64,000 nucleotides of DNA from Petrolisthes cinctipes (GCA_033782935.1 JAWQEG010000283.1:2480001-2544000), one strand, 5' to 3'. Positions 10,301 to 24,988 are shown, counted from the first letter of the stretch. Translations and numbers: made by a program. Notes: a model not told the origin generated them from the sequence alone.

Positions 10301-13010
10301 GTTTATATCTCAAATTCAGGCTCAAAAGACCCGAAAATTCAATATTTTGGGGTCCCAGAAGCAATCTGTACATGCCTACTCAGTGCTAGAATATTTTCAA
10401 AATATAGGCTAAAAACATGCTAAAAATCGATCTTTTAGGTGCCAAAAAGTCGATATCTCAAATTCAGTCCCAAAACACCCGAAAATTCGATATTTAGGGG
10501 TCCCAGAAGCGATCTGTACATGCCTAGTCCGTGTTAGAGTATTTTCAAAATACATGCTCAAAACATACTGAAAATCGATCTTTTAGGTGCACAAAAGTCG
10601 ATATGTGCATGCATCTTCAGTACCCGTTTATATCTCAAATTCAGGCTCAAAACACCCGAAAATTCAATATTTTGGGGTCCCAGAAGCAATCTGTACATGC
10701 CTACTCAGTGTTAGAGTATTTTCAAAATACAGGCCAAAAACATGCTGAAAATCGATATTTTAGATGCCCAAAGTCAATATGTGCATGTATCTTCTGTACC
10801 CGTTTATATCTCAAATTCAGGCTCAAAACACGCGAAAAATCAATATTTTGGGGTCCCTGAAGCAATCTGTACATGCCTACACAGTGCTAGAATATTTTCA
10901 AAATATAGGCTAAAAACATGCTGAAAATCTACATTTTAGGTGCCAAAAAATCGATATCTCAAATTCAGTCCCAAAACACCCGAACATTCGATATTTAGAG
11001 GTCCCAGAAGGTATCTGTACATGCCTACTCCGTGTTAGAGTATTTTCAAAATACAGGCCAAAAACATACTGAAAAACGATCTTTTAGCTGCCCAAAAGTC
11101 GATATGTGCATGCATCTTCTGTACCCGTTTATATCTCAAATTCTGGCCCTAAACACCCGAAAATTCGATATTTTGGGGTCCCAGAAGCCATTTGTACATG
11201 CCTACTCCGTGTTAGAGTATTTTCAAAATTCAGGCCCAAAACATGCTGAAAATCGATATTTTTGGTGCCCAAAGTCAATATGTGCATGTATCTTCTGTAC
11301 CCGTTTATATCTCAAATTCAGGCTCAAAACAACCGAAAATTCAATATTTTGGGGTCCCAGAAGCAATCTGTACATGCCTACACAGTGCTAGAATATTTTC
11401 AAAATATAGGCTAAAAACATGCTAAAAATCGACATTTTAGGTGCCAAAAAATCGATATCTCAAATTCAGTCCCAAAACACCCGAAAATTCGATATTTAGA
11501 GGTCCCAGAAGGTATCTGTACATGCCTACTCCGTGTTAAGAGTATTTTCAAAATACAGGCCAAAAACATACTGAAAATCGATCTTTTAGGTGCCCAAAAG
11601 TCGATATGTGCATGCATCTTCAGTACCCGTTTATATCTCAAATTCTGGCCCTAAACACCCGAAAATTCGATATTTTGGGGTCCCAGAAGCGATCTGTACA
11701 TGCCTACTCCGTGTTAGAGTATTTTCAAAATACATGCTCAAAACATACTGAAAATCGATATTTTAGATGCCCAAAGTCAATATGTGCATGTATCTTCTGT
11801 ACCCGTTTATATCTCAAATTCAGGCTCAAAACACCCGAAAATTCAATATTTTGGGGTCCCAGAAGCAATCTGTACATGCCTACTCAGTGCTAGAATATTT
11901 TCAAAATATAGACTAAAAACATGCTAAAAATCGATCTTTTAGGTGACAAAAAGTCGATATCTCAAATTCAGTCCCAAAACACCCGAAAATTCGATATTTA
12001 GGGGTCCCAGAAGCGATCTGTACATGCCTACTCCGTGTTAGATTATTTTCAAAATACATGCTCAAAACATACTGAAAATCGATCTTTTAGGTGCACAAAA
12101 GTCGATATGTGCATGCATCTTCAGTACCCGTTTATATCTCAAATTCAGGCTCAAAACACCCGAAAATTCAATATTTTGGGGTCCCAGAAGCAATCTGTAC
12201 ATGCCTACTCAGTGTTAGAGTATTTTCAAAATACAGGCCCAAAACATGCTGAAAATCGATATTTTAGATGCCCAAAGTCAATATGTGCATGTATCTTCTG
12301 TACCCGTTTATATCTCAAATTCAGGCTCAAAACACCCGAAAATTCAATATTTTGGGGTCCCAGAAGCAATCTGTACATGCCTACACAGTGCTAGAATATT
12401 TTCAAAATATAGGCTAAAAACATGCTAAAAATCGACATTTTAGGTGCTAAAAAATCGATATCTCAAATTCAGTCCCAAAACACCCGAAAATTCGATATTT
12501 AGAGGTCCAAGAAGGTATCTGTACATGCTTACTCCGTGTTAGAGTATTTTCAAAATACAGGCCAAAAACATACTGAAAATCGATCTTTTAGGTGCCCAAA
12601 AGTCGATATGTGCATGCATCTTCTGTACCCGTTTATATCTCAAATTCTGGCCCTAAACACCCGAAAATTCGATATTTTGGGGTCCCAGAAGCGATCTGTA
12701 CATGCCTACTCCGTGTTAGAGTATTTTCAAAATTCAGGCCGAAAAACATGCTGAAAATCGATATTTTTGGTGCCCAAAGTCAATATGTGCATGTATCTTC
12801 TGTACCCGTTTATATCTCAAATTCAGGCTCAAAACACCCGAAAATTCAATATTTTGGGGTCCCAGAAGCAATCTGTACAGTGCTAGAATATTTTCAAAAT
12901 ATAGGCTAAAAACATGCTAAAAATCGATCTTTTAGGTGCCAAAAAGTCGATATCTCAAATTCAGTCCGAAAACACCCGAAAATTCGATATTTAGGGGTCC
13001 CAGAAGCGAT

Positions 13011-16000
13011 CTGTACATGCCTACTCCGTGTTAGAGTATTTTCAAAATACATGCTCAAAACATACTGAAAATCGATCTTTTAGGTGCACAAAAGTCGATA
13101 TGTGCATGCATCTTCAGTACCCGTTTATATCTCAAATTCTGGCTCAAAACACCCGAAAATTCGATATTTTGGGGTCCCAGAAGCGATCTGTACATGCCTA
13201 CTCCGTGTTAGAGTATTTTCAAAATTCAGGCCCAAAACATGCTGAAAATCGATATTTTTGGTGCCCAAAGTCAATATGTGCATGTATCTTCTGTACCCGT
13301 TTATATCTCAAATTCAGGCTCAAAACACCCGAAAATTCAATATTTTGGGGTCCCAGAAGCAATCTGTACAAGCCTACTCATTGCTAGAATATTTTCAAAA
13401 TATAGGCTAAAAACATGCTAAAAATCGATCTTTTAGGTGCCAAAAAGTCGATATCTGAAATTCAGTCCCAAAACACCCGAAAATTCGATATTTAGGGGTC
13501 CCAGAAGCGATCTGTACATGCCTACTCCGTGTTAGAGTATTTTCAAAATACATGCTCAAAACATACTGAAAATCGATCTTTTAGGTGCCCAAAAGTCGAT
13601 ATGTGCATGCATCTTCTGTACCTGTTTATATCTCAAATTCTGGCCCTAAACACCCGAAAATTCGATATTTTGGGGTCCCAGAAGCAATCTGTACATGCCT
13701 ACTCAGTGTTAGAGTATTTTCAAAATTCAGGCCCAAAACATGCTGAAAATCGATCTTTTAGGTGCACAAAAGTCGATATGTGCATGCATCTTCTGTACCC
13801 GTTTATATCTCAAATTCAGGCTCAAAACACCCGAAAATTCGATATTTTGGGGTCCCAGAAGGTATCTGTACATGCCTACTCCGTGTTAGAGTATTTTCAA
13901 AATTCAGGCCCAAAACATGCTGAAAATCGATATTTTTGGTGCCCAAAGTCAATATGTGCATGTATCTTCTGTACCCGTTTATATCTCAAATTCAGGCTCA
14001 AAACAACCGAAAATTCAATATTTTGGGGTCCTAGAAGCAATCTGTACATGCCTACTCAGTGCTAGAATATTTTCAAAATATAGGCTAAAAACATGCTAAA
14101 AATCGATCTTTTAGCTGCCAAAAAGTCGATATCTCAAATTCAGTCCCAAAACACCCAAAAATTCGATATTTAGGGGTCCCTGAAGCGATCTGTACATGCC
14201 TACTCCGTGTTAGAGTATTTTCAAAATACATGCTCAAAACATACTGAAAATCGATCTTTTAGGTGCACAAAAGTCGATATGTGCATGCATCTTCAGTACC
14301 CGTTTATATCTCAAATTCAGGCTCAAAACACCCGAAAATTCAATATTTTGGGGTCCCAGAAGCAATCTGTACATGCCTACACAGTGCTAGAATATTTTCA
14401 AAATATAGGCTAAAAACATGCTAAAAATCGACATTTTAGGTGCCAAAAAATCGATATTTCAAATTCAGTCCCAAAACACCCGAAAATTCGATATTTAGAG
14501 GTCCCAGAAGGTATCTGTACATGCCTACTCCGTGTTAGAGTATTTTCAAAATACAGGCCAAAAACATACTGAAAATCGATCTTTTAGGTGCCCAAAAGTC
14601 GATATGTGCATGCATCTTCTGTACCCGTTTATATCTCAAATTCTGGCCCTAAACACCCGAAAATTCGATATTTTGGGGTCCCAGAAGCAATCTGTACATG
14701 CCTACTCCGTGTTAGAGTATTTTCAAAATACATGCCAAAAACATACTGAAAATCGATCTTTTAGGTGCCCAAAAGTTGATATGTGCATGCATCTTCTGTA
14801 TACGTTTATATCTCAAATTCTTTCTCTAAACACCCGAAAATTCAATATTTTGGGGTCCCAGAAGCAATCTGTACAGTGCTAGAATATTTTCAAAATATAG
14901 GCTAAAAACATGCTAAAAATCGATCTTTTAGGTGCCAAAAAGTCGATATCTCAAATTCAGTCCCATAACACCCGAAAATTCGATATTTAGGGGTCCCAGA
15001 AGCGATCTGTACATGCCTACTCCGTGTTAGAGTATTTTCAAAATACATGCTCAAAAAATACTGAAAATCGATCTTTTAGGTGCACAAAAGTCGATATGTG
15101 CATGCATCTTCAGTACCCGTTTATATCTCAAATTCAGGCTCAAAACACCCGAAAATTCAATATTTTGGGGTCCCAGAAGCAATCTGTACATGCCTACTCA
15201 GTGTTAGAGTATTTTCAAAATACAGGCCCAAAACATGCTGAAAATCGATATTTTAGATGCCCAAAGTCAATATGTGCATGTATCTTCTGTACCCGTTTAT
15301 ATCTCAAATTCAGGCTCAAAACACCCGAAAATTCAATATTTTGGGGTCCCAGAAGCAATCTGTACATGCCTACACAGAGCTAGAATATTTTCAAAATATA
15401 AGCTAAAAACATGCTGAAAATCGACATTTTAGGTGCCAAAAAATCGATATCTCAAATTCAGTCCCAAAACACCCGAAAATTCGATATTTAGAGGTCCCAG
15501 AAGGTATCTGTACATGCCTACTCCGTGTTAGAGTATTATCAAAATACAGGCCAAAAACATACTGAAAATCGATCTTTTAGGTGCCCAAAAGTCGATATGT
15601 GCATGCATCTTCTGTACCCGTTTATATCTCAAATTCTGGCCCTAAACACCCGAAAATTCGATATTTTGGGGTCCCAAAAGCGATCTGTACATGACTACTC
15701 CGTGTTAGAGTATTTTCAAAATTCAGGCCCAAAACATGCTGAAAATCGATATTTTTGGTGCCCAAAGTCAATATGTGCTTGTATCTTCTGTACCCGTTTA
15801 TATCTCAAATTCAGGCTCAAAACAACCGAAAATTCAATATTTTGGGGTCCCAGAAGCAATCTGTACATGCCTACTCAGTGCTAGAATATTTTCAAAATAT
15901 AGGCTAAAAACATGCTAAAAATCGACATTTTAGGTGCCAAAAAATCGATATCTCAAATTCAGTCCCAAAACACCCGAAAATTCGATATTTAGAGGTCCCA

Positions 16001-18493
16001 GAAGGTATCTGTACATGCCTACTCCGTGTTAGAGTATTTTCAAAATACAGGCCAAAAACATACTGAAAATCGATCTTTTAGGTGCCCAAAAGTCGATATG
16101 TGCATGCATCTTCTGTACCCGTTTATATCTCAAATTCTGGCCCTAAACACCCGAAAATTCGATATTTTAGGGTCCCAGAAGCGATCTGTACATACCTACT
16201 CCGTGTTAGAGTATTTTCAAAATTCAGGCCCAAAACATGCTGAAAATCGATATTTTTGGTGCCCAAAGTCAATATGTGCATGTATCTTCTGTACCCGTTT
16301 ATATCTCAAATTCAGGCTCAAAACACCCGAAAATTCAATATTTTGGGGTCCCAGAAGCAATCTGTACAGTGCTAGAATATTTTCAAAATATAGGCTAAAA
16401 ACATGCTAAAAATCGATCTTTTAGGTGCCAAAAAGTCGATATCTCAAATTCAGTCCCAAAACACCCGAAAATTCGATATTTAGGGGTCCCAGAAGCGATC
16501 TGTACATGCCTACTCCGTGTTAGAGTATTTTCAAAATACATGCTCAAAAAATACTGAAAATCGATCTTTTAGGTGCACAAAAGTCGATATGTGCATGCAT
16601 CTTCAGTACCCGTTTATATCTCAAATTCAGGCTCAAAACACCCGAAAACTCAATATTTTGGGGTCCCAGAAGCAACCTGTACATGCCTACTCAGTGTTAG
16701 AGTATTTTCAAAATACAGGCCCAAAACATGCTGAAAATCGATATTTTAGATTCCCAAAGTCAATATGTGCATGTATCTTCTGTACTAGTTTATATCTCAA
16801 ATTCAGGCTCAAAACACCCGAAAATTCAATATTTTGGGGTCCCAGAAGCAATCTGTACATGCCTACACAGAGCTAGAATATTTTCAAAATATAGGCTAAA
16901 AACATGCTGAAAATCGACATTTTAGGTGCCAAAAAATCGATATCTCAAATTCAGTCCCAAAACACCCGAAAATTCGATATTTAGAGGTCTCAGAAGGTAT
17001 CTGTACATGCCTACTCCGTGTTAGAGTATTTTCAAAATACACGCCAAAAACATACTGAAAATCGATCTTTTAGGTGCCCAAAAGTCGATATGTGCATGCA
17101 TCTTCTGTACCCGTTTATATCTCAAATTCTGGCCCTAAACACCCGAAAATTCGATATTTTGGGGTCCCAGAAGCGATCTGTACATGACTACTCCGTGTTA
17201 GAGTATTTTCAAAATTCAGGCCCAAAACATGCTGAAAATCGATATTTTTGGTGCCCAAAGTCAATATGTGCATGTATCTTCTGTACCCGTTTATATCTCA
17301 AATTCAGGCTCAAAACAACCGAAAATTCAATATTTTGGGGTCCTAGAAGCAATCTGTACATGCCTACTCAGTGCTAGAATATTTTCAAAATATAGGCTAA
17401 AAACATGCTAAAAATCGATCTTTTAGGTGCCAAAAAGTCGATATCTCAAATTCAGTCCCAAAACACCCGAAAATTCGATATTTAGGGGTCCCAGAAGCGA
17501 TCTGTACATGCCTACTCCGTGTTAGAGTATTTTCAAAATACATGCTCAAAACATACTGAAAATCGATCTTTTAGGTGCACAAAAGTCGATATGTGCATGC
17601 ATCTTCAGTACCCGTTTATATCTCAAATTCAGGCTCAAAACACCCGAAAATTCAATATTTTGGGGTCCCAGAAGCAATCTGTACATGCCTACTCAGTGTT
17701 AGAGTATTTTCAAAATACAGACCAAAAACATGATGAAAATCGATATTTTAGATGCCCAAAGTCAATATGTGCATGTATCTTCTGTACCCGTTTATATCTC
17801 AAATTCAGGCTCAAAACACCCGAAAATTCAATATTTTGGGGTCCCAGAAGCAATCTGTACATGCCTACACAGTGCTAGAATATTTTCAAAATATAGGCTA
17901 AAAACATGCTAAAAATCGACATTTTAGGTGCCAAAAAATCGATATATCAAATTCAGTCCCAAAACACCCGAAAATTCGATATTTAGAGGTCCCAGAAGGT
18001 ATCTGTACATGCCTACTCCGTGTTAGAGTATTTTCAAAATACAGGCCAAAAACATACTGAAAATCGATCTTTTAGGTGCCCAAAAGTCGATATGTGCATG
18101 CATCTTCTGTACCCGTTTATATCTCAAATTCTGGCCCTAAACACCCGAAAATTCGATATTTTGGGGTCCCAGAAGCGATCTGTACATGCCTACTCCGTGT
18201 TAGAGTATTTTCAAAATTCAGGCCCAAAACATGCTGAAAATCGATATTTTTGGTGCCCAAAGTCAATATGTGCATGTATCTTCTGTACCCGTTTATATCT
18301 CAAATTCAGGCTCAAAACACCCGAAAATTCAATATTTTGGGGTCCCAGAAGCAATCTGTACAGTGCTAGAATATTTTCAAAATATAGGCTAAAAACATGC
18401 TAAAAATCGATCTTTTAGGTGCCAAAAAGTCGATATCTCAAATTCAGTCCCAAAACACCCGAAAATTCGATATTTAGGGGTCCCAGAAGCGAT
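13011..18493 (+). repeat. Unit map, region 2: source-like blocks of the 13-25 kb mosaic
   Basis: Unit starts with lengths: 13011 (501), 13512 (678), 14190 (325), 14515 (492), 15007 (501), 15508 (501), 16009 (491), 16500 (501), 17001 (501), 17502 (501), 18003 (491). Private variants mark individual units: CCCTGAAGCG before 14190, TTCTTTCTCTAAAC in 14515, GAGCTAGAAT in 15007, AGTATTATCAAAATAC and GTGCTTGTATC in 15508, TACTAGTTTATATC in 16500 and ATACACGCC in 17001. The same variants reappear in the next region. Confidence 0.88.
13512..14514 (+). repeat. Adjacent 4-mer (678) and 2-mer (325) units
   Basis: A four-monomer unit (13512-14189) is followed at once by a two-monomer unit (14190-14514). 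Together they span 1,003 bp, the length of two ordinary trimers. The pair is copied at 18995-19997. Confidence 0.86.
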
Positions 18494-21400
18494 CTGTACA
18501 TGCCTACTCCGTGTTAGAGTATTTTCAAAATACATGCTCAAAACATACTGAAAATCGATCTTTTAGGTGCACAAAAGTCGATATGTGCATGCATCTTCAG
18601 TACCCGTTTATATCTCAAATTCTGGCTCAAAACACCCGAAAATTCGATATTTTGGGGTCCCAGAAGCGATCTGTACATGCCTACTCCGTGTTAGAGTATT
18701 TTCAAAATTCAGGCCCAAAACATGCTGAAAATCGATATTTTTGGTGCCCAAAGTCAATATGTGCATGTATCTTCTGTACCCGTTTATATCTCAAATTCAG
18801 GCTCAAAACACCCGAAAATTCAATATTTTGGGGTCCCAGAAGCAATCTGTACATGCCTACTCAGTGCTAGAATATTTTCAAGATATATGCTAAAAACATG
18901 CTAAAAATCGATCTTTTAGGTGCCAAAAAGTCGATATCTCAAATTCAGTCCCAAAACACCCGAAAATTCGATATTTAGGGGTCCCAGAAGCGATCTGTAC
19001 ATGCCTACTCCGTGTTAGAGTATTTTCAAAATACATGCTCAAAACATACTGAAAATCGATCTTTTAGGTGCACAAAAGTCGATATGTGCATGCATCTTCA
19101 GTACCCGTTTATATCTCAAATTCAGGCTCAAAACACCCGAAAATTCAATATTTTGGGGTCCCAGAAGCAATCTGTACATGCCTACTCAGTGTTAGAGTAT
19201 TTTCAAAATTCAGGCCCAAAACATGCTGAAAATCGATCTTTTAGGTGCACAAAAGTCGATATGTGCATGCATCTTCAGTACCCGTTTATATCTCAAATAC
19301 AGGCTCAAAACACCCGAAAATTCAATATTTTGGGGTCCCAGAAGGTATCTGTACATGCCTACTCCGTGTTAGAGTATTTTCAAAATTCAGGCCCAAAACA
19401 TGCTGAAAATCGATATTTTTGGTGCCCAAAGTCAATATGTGCATGTATCTTCTGTACCCGTTTATATCTCAAATTCAGGCTCAAAACAACCGAAAATTCA
19501 ATATTTTGGGGTCCTAGAAGCAATCTGTACATGCCTACTCAGTGCTAGAATATTTTCAAAATATAGGCTAAAAACATGCTAAAAATCGATCTTTTAGGTG
19601 CCAAAAAGTCGATATCTCAAATTCAGTCCCAAAACACCCGAAAATTCGATATTTAGGGGTCCCTGAAGCGATCTGTACATGCCTACTCCGTGTTAGAGTA
19701 TTTTCAAAATACATGCTCAAAACATACTGAAAATCGATCTTTTAGGTGCACAAAAGTCGATATGTGCATGCATCTTCAGTACCCGTTTATATCTCAAATT
19801 CAGGCTCAAAACACCCGAAAATTCAATATTTTGGGGTCCCAGAAGCAATCTGTACATGCCTACACAGTGCTAGAATATTTTCAAAATATAGGCTAAAAAC
19901 ATGCTAAAAATCGACATTTTAGGTGCCAAAAAATCGATATTTCAAATTCAGTCCCAAAACACCCGAAAATTCGATATTTAGAGGTCCCAGAAGGTATCTG
20001 TACATGCCTACTCCGTGTTAGAGTATTTTCAAAATACACGCCAAAAACATACTGAAAATCGATCTTTTAGGTGCCCAAAAGTCGATATGTGCATGCATCT
20101 TCTGTACCCGTTTATATCTCAAATTCTGGCCCTAAACACCCGAAAATTCGATATTTTGGGGTCCCAGAAGCGATCTGTACATGACTACTCCGTGTTAGAG
20201 TATTTTCAAAATTCAGGCCCAAAACATGCTGAAAATCGATATTTTTGGTGCCCAAAGTCAATATGTGCATGTATCTTCTGTACCCGTTTATATCTCAAAT
20301 TCAGGCTCAAAACACCCGAAAATTCAATATTTTGGGGTCCCAGAAGCAATCTGTACATGCCTACACAGTGCTAGAATATTTTCAAAATATAGGCTAAAAA
20401 CATGCTAAAAATCGACATTTTAGGTGCCAAAAAATCGATATATCAAATTCAGTCCCAAAACACCCGAAAATTCGATATTTAGAGGTCCCAGAAGGTATCT
20501 GTACATGCCTACTCCGTGTTAGAGTATTTTCAAAATACAGGCCAAAAACATACTGAAAATCGATCTTTTAGGTGCCCAAAAGTCGATATGTGCATGCATC
20601 TTCTGTACCCGTTTATATCTCAAATTCTGGCCCTAAACACCCGAAAATTCGATATTTTGGGGTCCCAGAAGCGATCTGTACATGCCTACTCCGTGTTAGA
20701 GTATTTTCAAAATTCAGGCCCAAAACATGCTGAAAATCGATATTTTTGGTGCCCAAAGTCAATATGTGCATGTATCTTCTGTACCCGTTTATATCTCAAA
20801 TTCAGGCTCAAAACACCCGAAAATTCAATATTTTGGGGTCCCAGAAGCAATCTGTACAGTGCTAGAATATTTTCAAAATATAGGCTAAAAACATGCTAAA
20901 AATCGATCTTTTAGGTGCCAAAAAGTCGATATCTCAAATTCAGTCCCAAAACACCCGAAAATTCGATATTTTGGGGTCCCAGAAGCGATCTGTACATGCC
21001 TACTCCGTGTTAGAGTATTTTCAAAATACATGCTCAAAACATACTGAAAATCGATCTTTTAGGTGCACAAAAGTCGATATGTGCATGCATCTTCAGTACC
21101 CGTTTATATCTCAAATTCTGGCTCAAAACACCCGAAAATTCGATATTTTGGGGTCCCAGAAGCGATCTGTACATGCCTACTCCGTGTTAGAGTATTTTCA
21201 AAATTCAGGCCCAAAACATGCTGAAAATCGATATTTTTGGTGCCCAAAGTCAATATGTGCATGTATCTTCTGTACCCGTTTATATCTCAAATTCAGGCTC
21301 AAAACACCCGAAAATTCAATATTTTGGGGTCCCAGAAGCAATCTGTACATGAATACTCAGTGCTAGAATATTTTCAAGATATATGCTAAAAACATGCTAA

Positions 21401-24400
21401 AAATCGATCTTTTAGGTGCCAAAAAGTCGATATCTCAAATTCAGTCCCAAAACACCCGAAAATTCGATATTTAGGGGTCCCAGAAGCGATCTGTACATGC
21501 CTACTCCGTGTTAGAGTATTTTCAAAATACATGCTCAAAACATACTGAAAATCGATCTTTTAGGTGCACAAAAGTCGATATGTGCATGCATCTTCAGTAC
21601 CCGTTTATATCTCAAATTCTGGCCCTAAACACCCGAAAATTCGATATTTTGGGGTCCCAGAAGCAATCTGTACATGCCTACTCCGTGTTAGAGTATTTTC
21701 AAAATACATGCCAAAAACATACTGAAAATCGATCTTTTAGGTGCCCAAAAGTTGATATGTGCATGCATCTTCTGTATACGTTTATATCTCAAATTCTTTC
21801 TCTAAACACCCGAGAATTCAATATTTTGGTGTCCCAGAAGCAATCTGTACAGTGCTAGAATATTTTCAAAATATAGGCTAAAAACATGCTAAAAATCGAT
21901 CTTTTAGGTGCCAAAAAGTCGATATCTCAAATTCAGTCCCAAAACACCAGAAAATTCGATATTTAGGGGTCCCAGAAGCGATCTGTACATGCCTACTCCG
22001 TGTTAGAGTATTTTCAAAATACATGCTCAAAAAATACTGAAAATCGATCTTTTAGGTGCACAAAAGTCGATATGTGCATGCATCTTCAGTACCCGTTTAT
22101 ATCTCAAATTCAGGCTCAAAACACCCGAAAATTCAATATTTTGGGGTCCCAGAAGCAATCTGTACATGCCTACTGAGTGTTAGAGTATTTTCAAAATACA
22201 GGCCCAAAACATGCTGAAAATCGATATTTTAGATGCCCAAAGTCAATATGTGCATGTATCTTCTGTACCCGTTTATATCTCAAATTCAGGCTCAAAACAC
22301 CCGAAAATTCAATATTTTGGGGTCCCAGAAGCAATCTGTACATGCCTACACAGAGCTAGAATATTTTCAAAATATAAGCTAAAAACATGCTGAAAATCGA
22401 CATTTTAGGTGCCAAAAAATCGATATCTCAAATTCAGTCCCAAAACACCCGAAAATTCGATATTTAGAGGTCCCAGAAGGTATCTGTACATGCCTACTCC
22501 GTGTTAGAGTATTATCAAAATACAGGCCAAAAACATACTGAAAATCGATCTTTTAGGTGCCCAAAAGTCGATATGTGCATGCATCTTCTGTACCCGTTTA
22601 TATCTCAAATTCTGGCCCTAAACACCCGAAAATTCTATATTTTGGGGTCCTAAAAGCGATCTGTACATGACTACTCCGTGTTAGAGTATTTTCAAAATTC
22701 AGGCCCAAAACATGCTGAAAATCGATATTTTTGGTGCCCAAAGTCAATATGTGCTTGTATCTTCTGTACCCGTTTATATCTCAAATTCAGGCTCAAAACA
22801 ACCGAAAATTCAATATTTTGGGGTCCCAGAAGCAATCTGTACATGCCTACTCAGTGCTAGAATATTTTCAAAATATAGGCTAAAAACATGCTAAAAATCG
22901 ACATTTTAGGTGCCAAAAAATCGATATCTCAAATTCAGTCCCAAAACACCCGAAAATTCGATATTTAGGGGTCCCAGAAGCGATCTGTACATGCCTACTC
23001 CGTGTTAGAGTATTTTCAAAATACATGCTCAAAAAATACTGAAAATCGATCTTTTAGGTGCACAAAAGTCGATATGTGCATGCATCTTCAGTACCCGTTT
23101 ATATCTCAAATTCAGGCTCAAAACACCCGAAAACTCAATATTTTGGGGTCCCAGAAGCAATCTGTACATGCCTACTCAGTGTTAGAGTATTTTCAAAATA
23201 CAGGCCCAAAACATGCTGAAAATCGATATTTTAGATTCCCAAAGTCAATATGTGCATGTATCTTCTGTACTAGTTTATATCTCAAATTCAGGCTCAAAAC
23301 ACCCGAAAATTCAATATTTTGGGGTCCCATAAGCAATCTGTACATGCCTACACAGAGCTAGAATATTTTCAAAATATAGGCTAAAAACATGCTGAAAATC
23401 GACATTTTAGGTGCCAAAAAATCGATATCTCAAATTCAGTCCCAAAACACCCGAAAATTCGATATTTAGAGGTCCCAGAAGGTATCTGTACATGCCTACT
23501 CCGTGTTAGAGTATTTTCAAAATACACGCCAAAAACATACTGAAAATCGATCTTTTAGGTGCCCAAAAGTCGATATGTGCATGCATCTTCTGTACCCGTT
23601 TATATCTCAAATTCTGGCCCTAAACACCCGAAAATTCGATATTTTGGGGTCCCAGAAGCGATCTGTACATGACTACTCCGTGTTAGAGTATTTTCAAAAT
23701 TCAGGCCCAAAACATGCTGAAAATCGATATTTTTGGTGCCCAAAGTCAATATGTGCATGTATCTTCGGTACCCGTTTATATCTCAAATTCAGGCTCAAAA
23801 CAACCGAAAATTCAATATTTTGGGGTCCTAGAAGCAATCTGTACATGCCTACTCAGTGCTAGAATATTTTCAAAATATAGGCTAAAACATGCTAAAAATC
23901 GATCTTTTAGGTGCCAAAAAGTCGATATCTCAAATTCAGTCCCAAAACACCCGAAAATTCGATATTTAGGGGTCCCAGAAGCGATCTGTACATGCCTACT
24001 CCGTGTTAGAATATTTTCAAAATACATGCTCAAAACATACTGAAAATCGATCTTTTAGGTGCACAAAAGTCGATATGTGCATGCATCTTCAGTACCCGTT
24101 TATATCTCAAATTCAGGCTCAAAACACCCGAAAATTCAATATTTTGGGGTCCCAGAAGCAATCTGTACATGCCTACTCAGTGTTAGAGTATTTTCAAAAT
24201 ACAGACCAAAAACATGCTGAAAATCGATATTTTAGATGCCCAAAGTCAATATGTGCATGTATCTTCTGTACCCGTTTATATCTCAAATTCAGGCTCAAAA
24301 CACCCGAAAATTCAATATTTTGGGGTCCCAGAAGCAATCTGTACATGCCTACACAGTGCTAGAATATTTTCAAAATATAGGCTAAAAAACATGCTAAAAA

Positions 24401-24988
24401 TCGACATTTTAGGTGCCAAAAAATCGATATATCAAATTCAGTCCCAAAACACCCGAAAATTCGATATTTAGAGGTCCCAGAAGGTATCTGTACATGCCTA
24501 CTCCGTGTTAGAGTATTTTCAAAATACAGGCCAAAAACATACTGAAAATCGATCTTTTAGGTGCCCAAAAGTCGATATGTGCATGCATCTTCTGTACCCG
24601 TTTATATCTCAAATTCTGGCCCTAAACACCCGAAAATTCGATATTTTGGGGTCCCAGAAGCGATCTGTACATGCCTACTCCGTGTTAGAGTATTTTCAAA
24701 ATTCAGGCCCAAAACATGCTGAAAATCGATATTTTTGGTGCCCAAAGTCAATATGTGCATGTATCTTCTGTACCCGTTTATATCTCAAATTCAGGCTCAA
24801 AACACCCGAAAATTCAATATTTTGGGGTCCCAGAAGCAATCTGTACATGCCTACTCAGTGCTAGAATATTTTCAAAATATAGGCTAAAAACATGCTAAAA
24901 ATCGATCTTTTAGGTGCCAAAAAGTCGATATCTGAAATTCAGTCACAAAACACCCGAAAATTCGATATTTAGGGGTCCCAGAAGCGAT
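18494..24988 (+). repeat. Unit map, region 3: duplicated mosaic of region 2
   Basis: Unit starts with lengths: 18494 (501), 18995 (678), 19673 (325), 19998 (501), 20499 (491), 20990 (501), 21491 (492), 21983, 22484 and 22985 (501 each), 23486 (500), 23986 (502), 24488 (501). Shared private variants tie 18494-19997 to 13011-14514 (offset 5,483), 19998 to 17001 (offset 2,997), 20499-21490 to 18003-18994 (offset 2,496), 21491-22984 to 14515-16008 (offset 6,976), and 22985 onward to 16500 onward (offset about 6,485). Confidence 0.85.
18995..19997 (+). repeat. Second copy of the 4-mer + 2-mer pair
   Basis: Units 18995 (678) and 19673 (325) repeat the pair at 13512 at an offset of 5,483 bp, including the private variants GTCCTAGAAGC, CCCTGAAGCG and GATATTTCAAATTC. 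Confidence 0.86.

Larger units (their letters stand above)
192..13010 (+). repeat. Unit map, region 1: mixed A/B trimers with 4-mers and a 2-mer
   Basis: Unit starts (first base of CTGTAC) with length in bp: 192 (501), 693 (491), 1184 (491), 1675 (501), 2176 (502), 2678 (324), 3002 (501), 3503 (678), 4181 (498), 4679, 5180, 5681 and 6182 (501 each), 6683 (678), 7361 (491), 7852 (491), 8343 (501), 8844 (678), 9522 (491), 10013, 10514 and 11015 (501 each), 11516 (502), 12018 (501), 12519 (492). The lengths decompose as 177+176+148 with known one-base or 10-base changes. The unit at 11,516 gains a base in GTTAAGAG. Confidence 0.88.
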
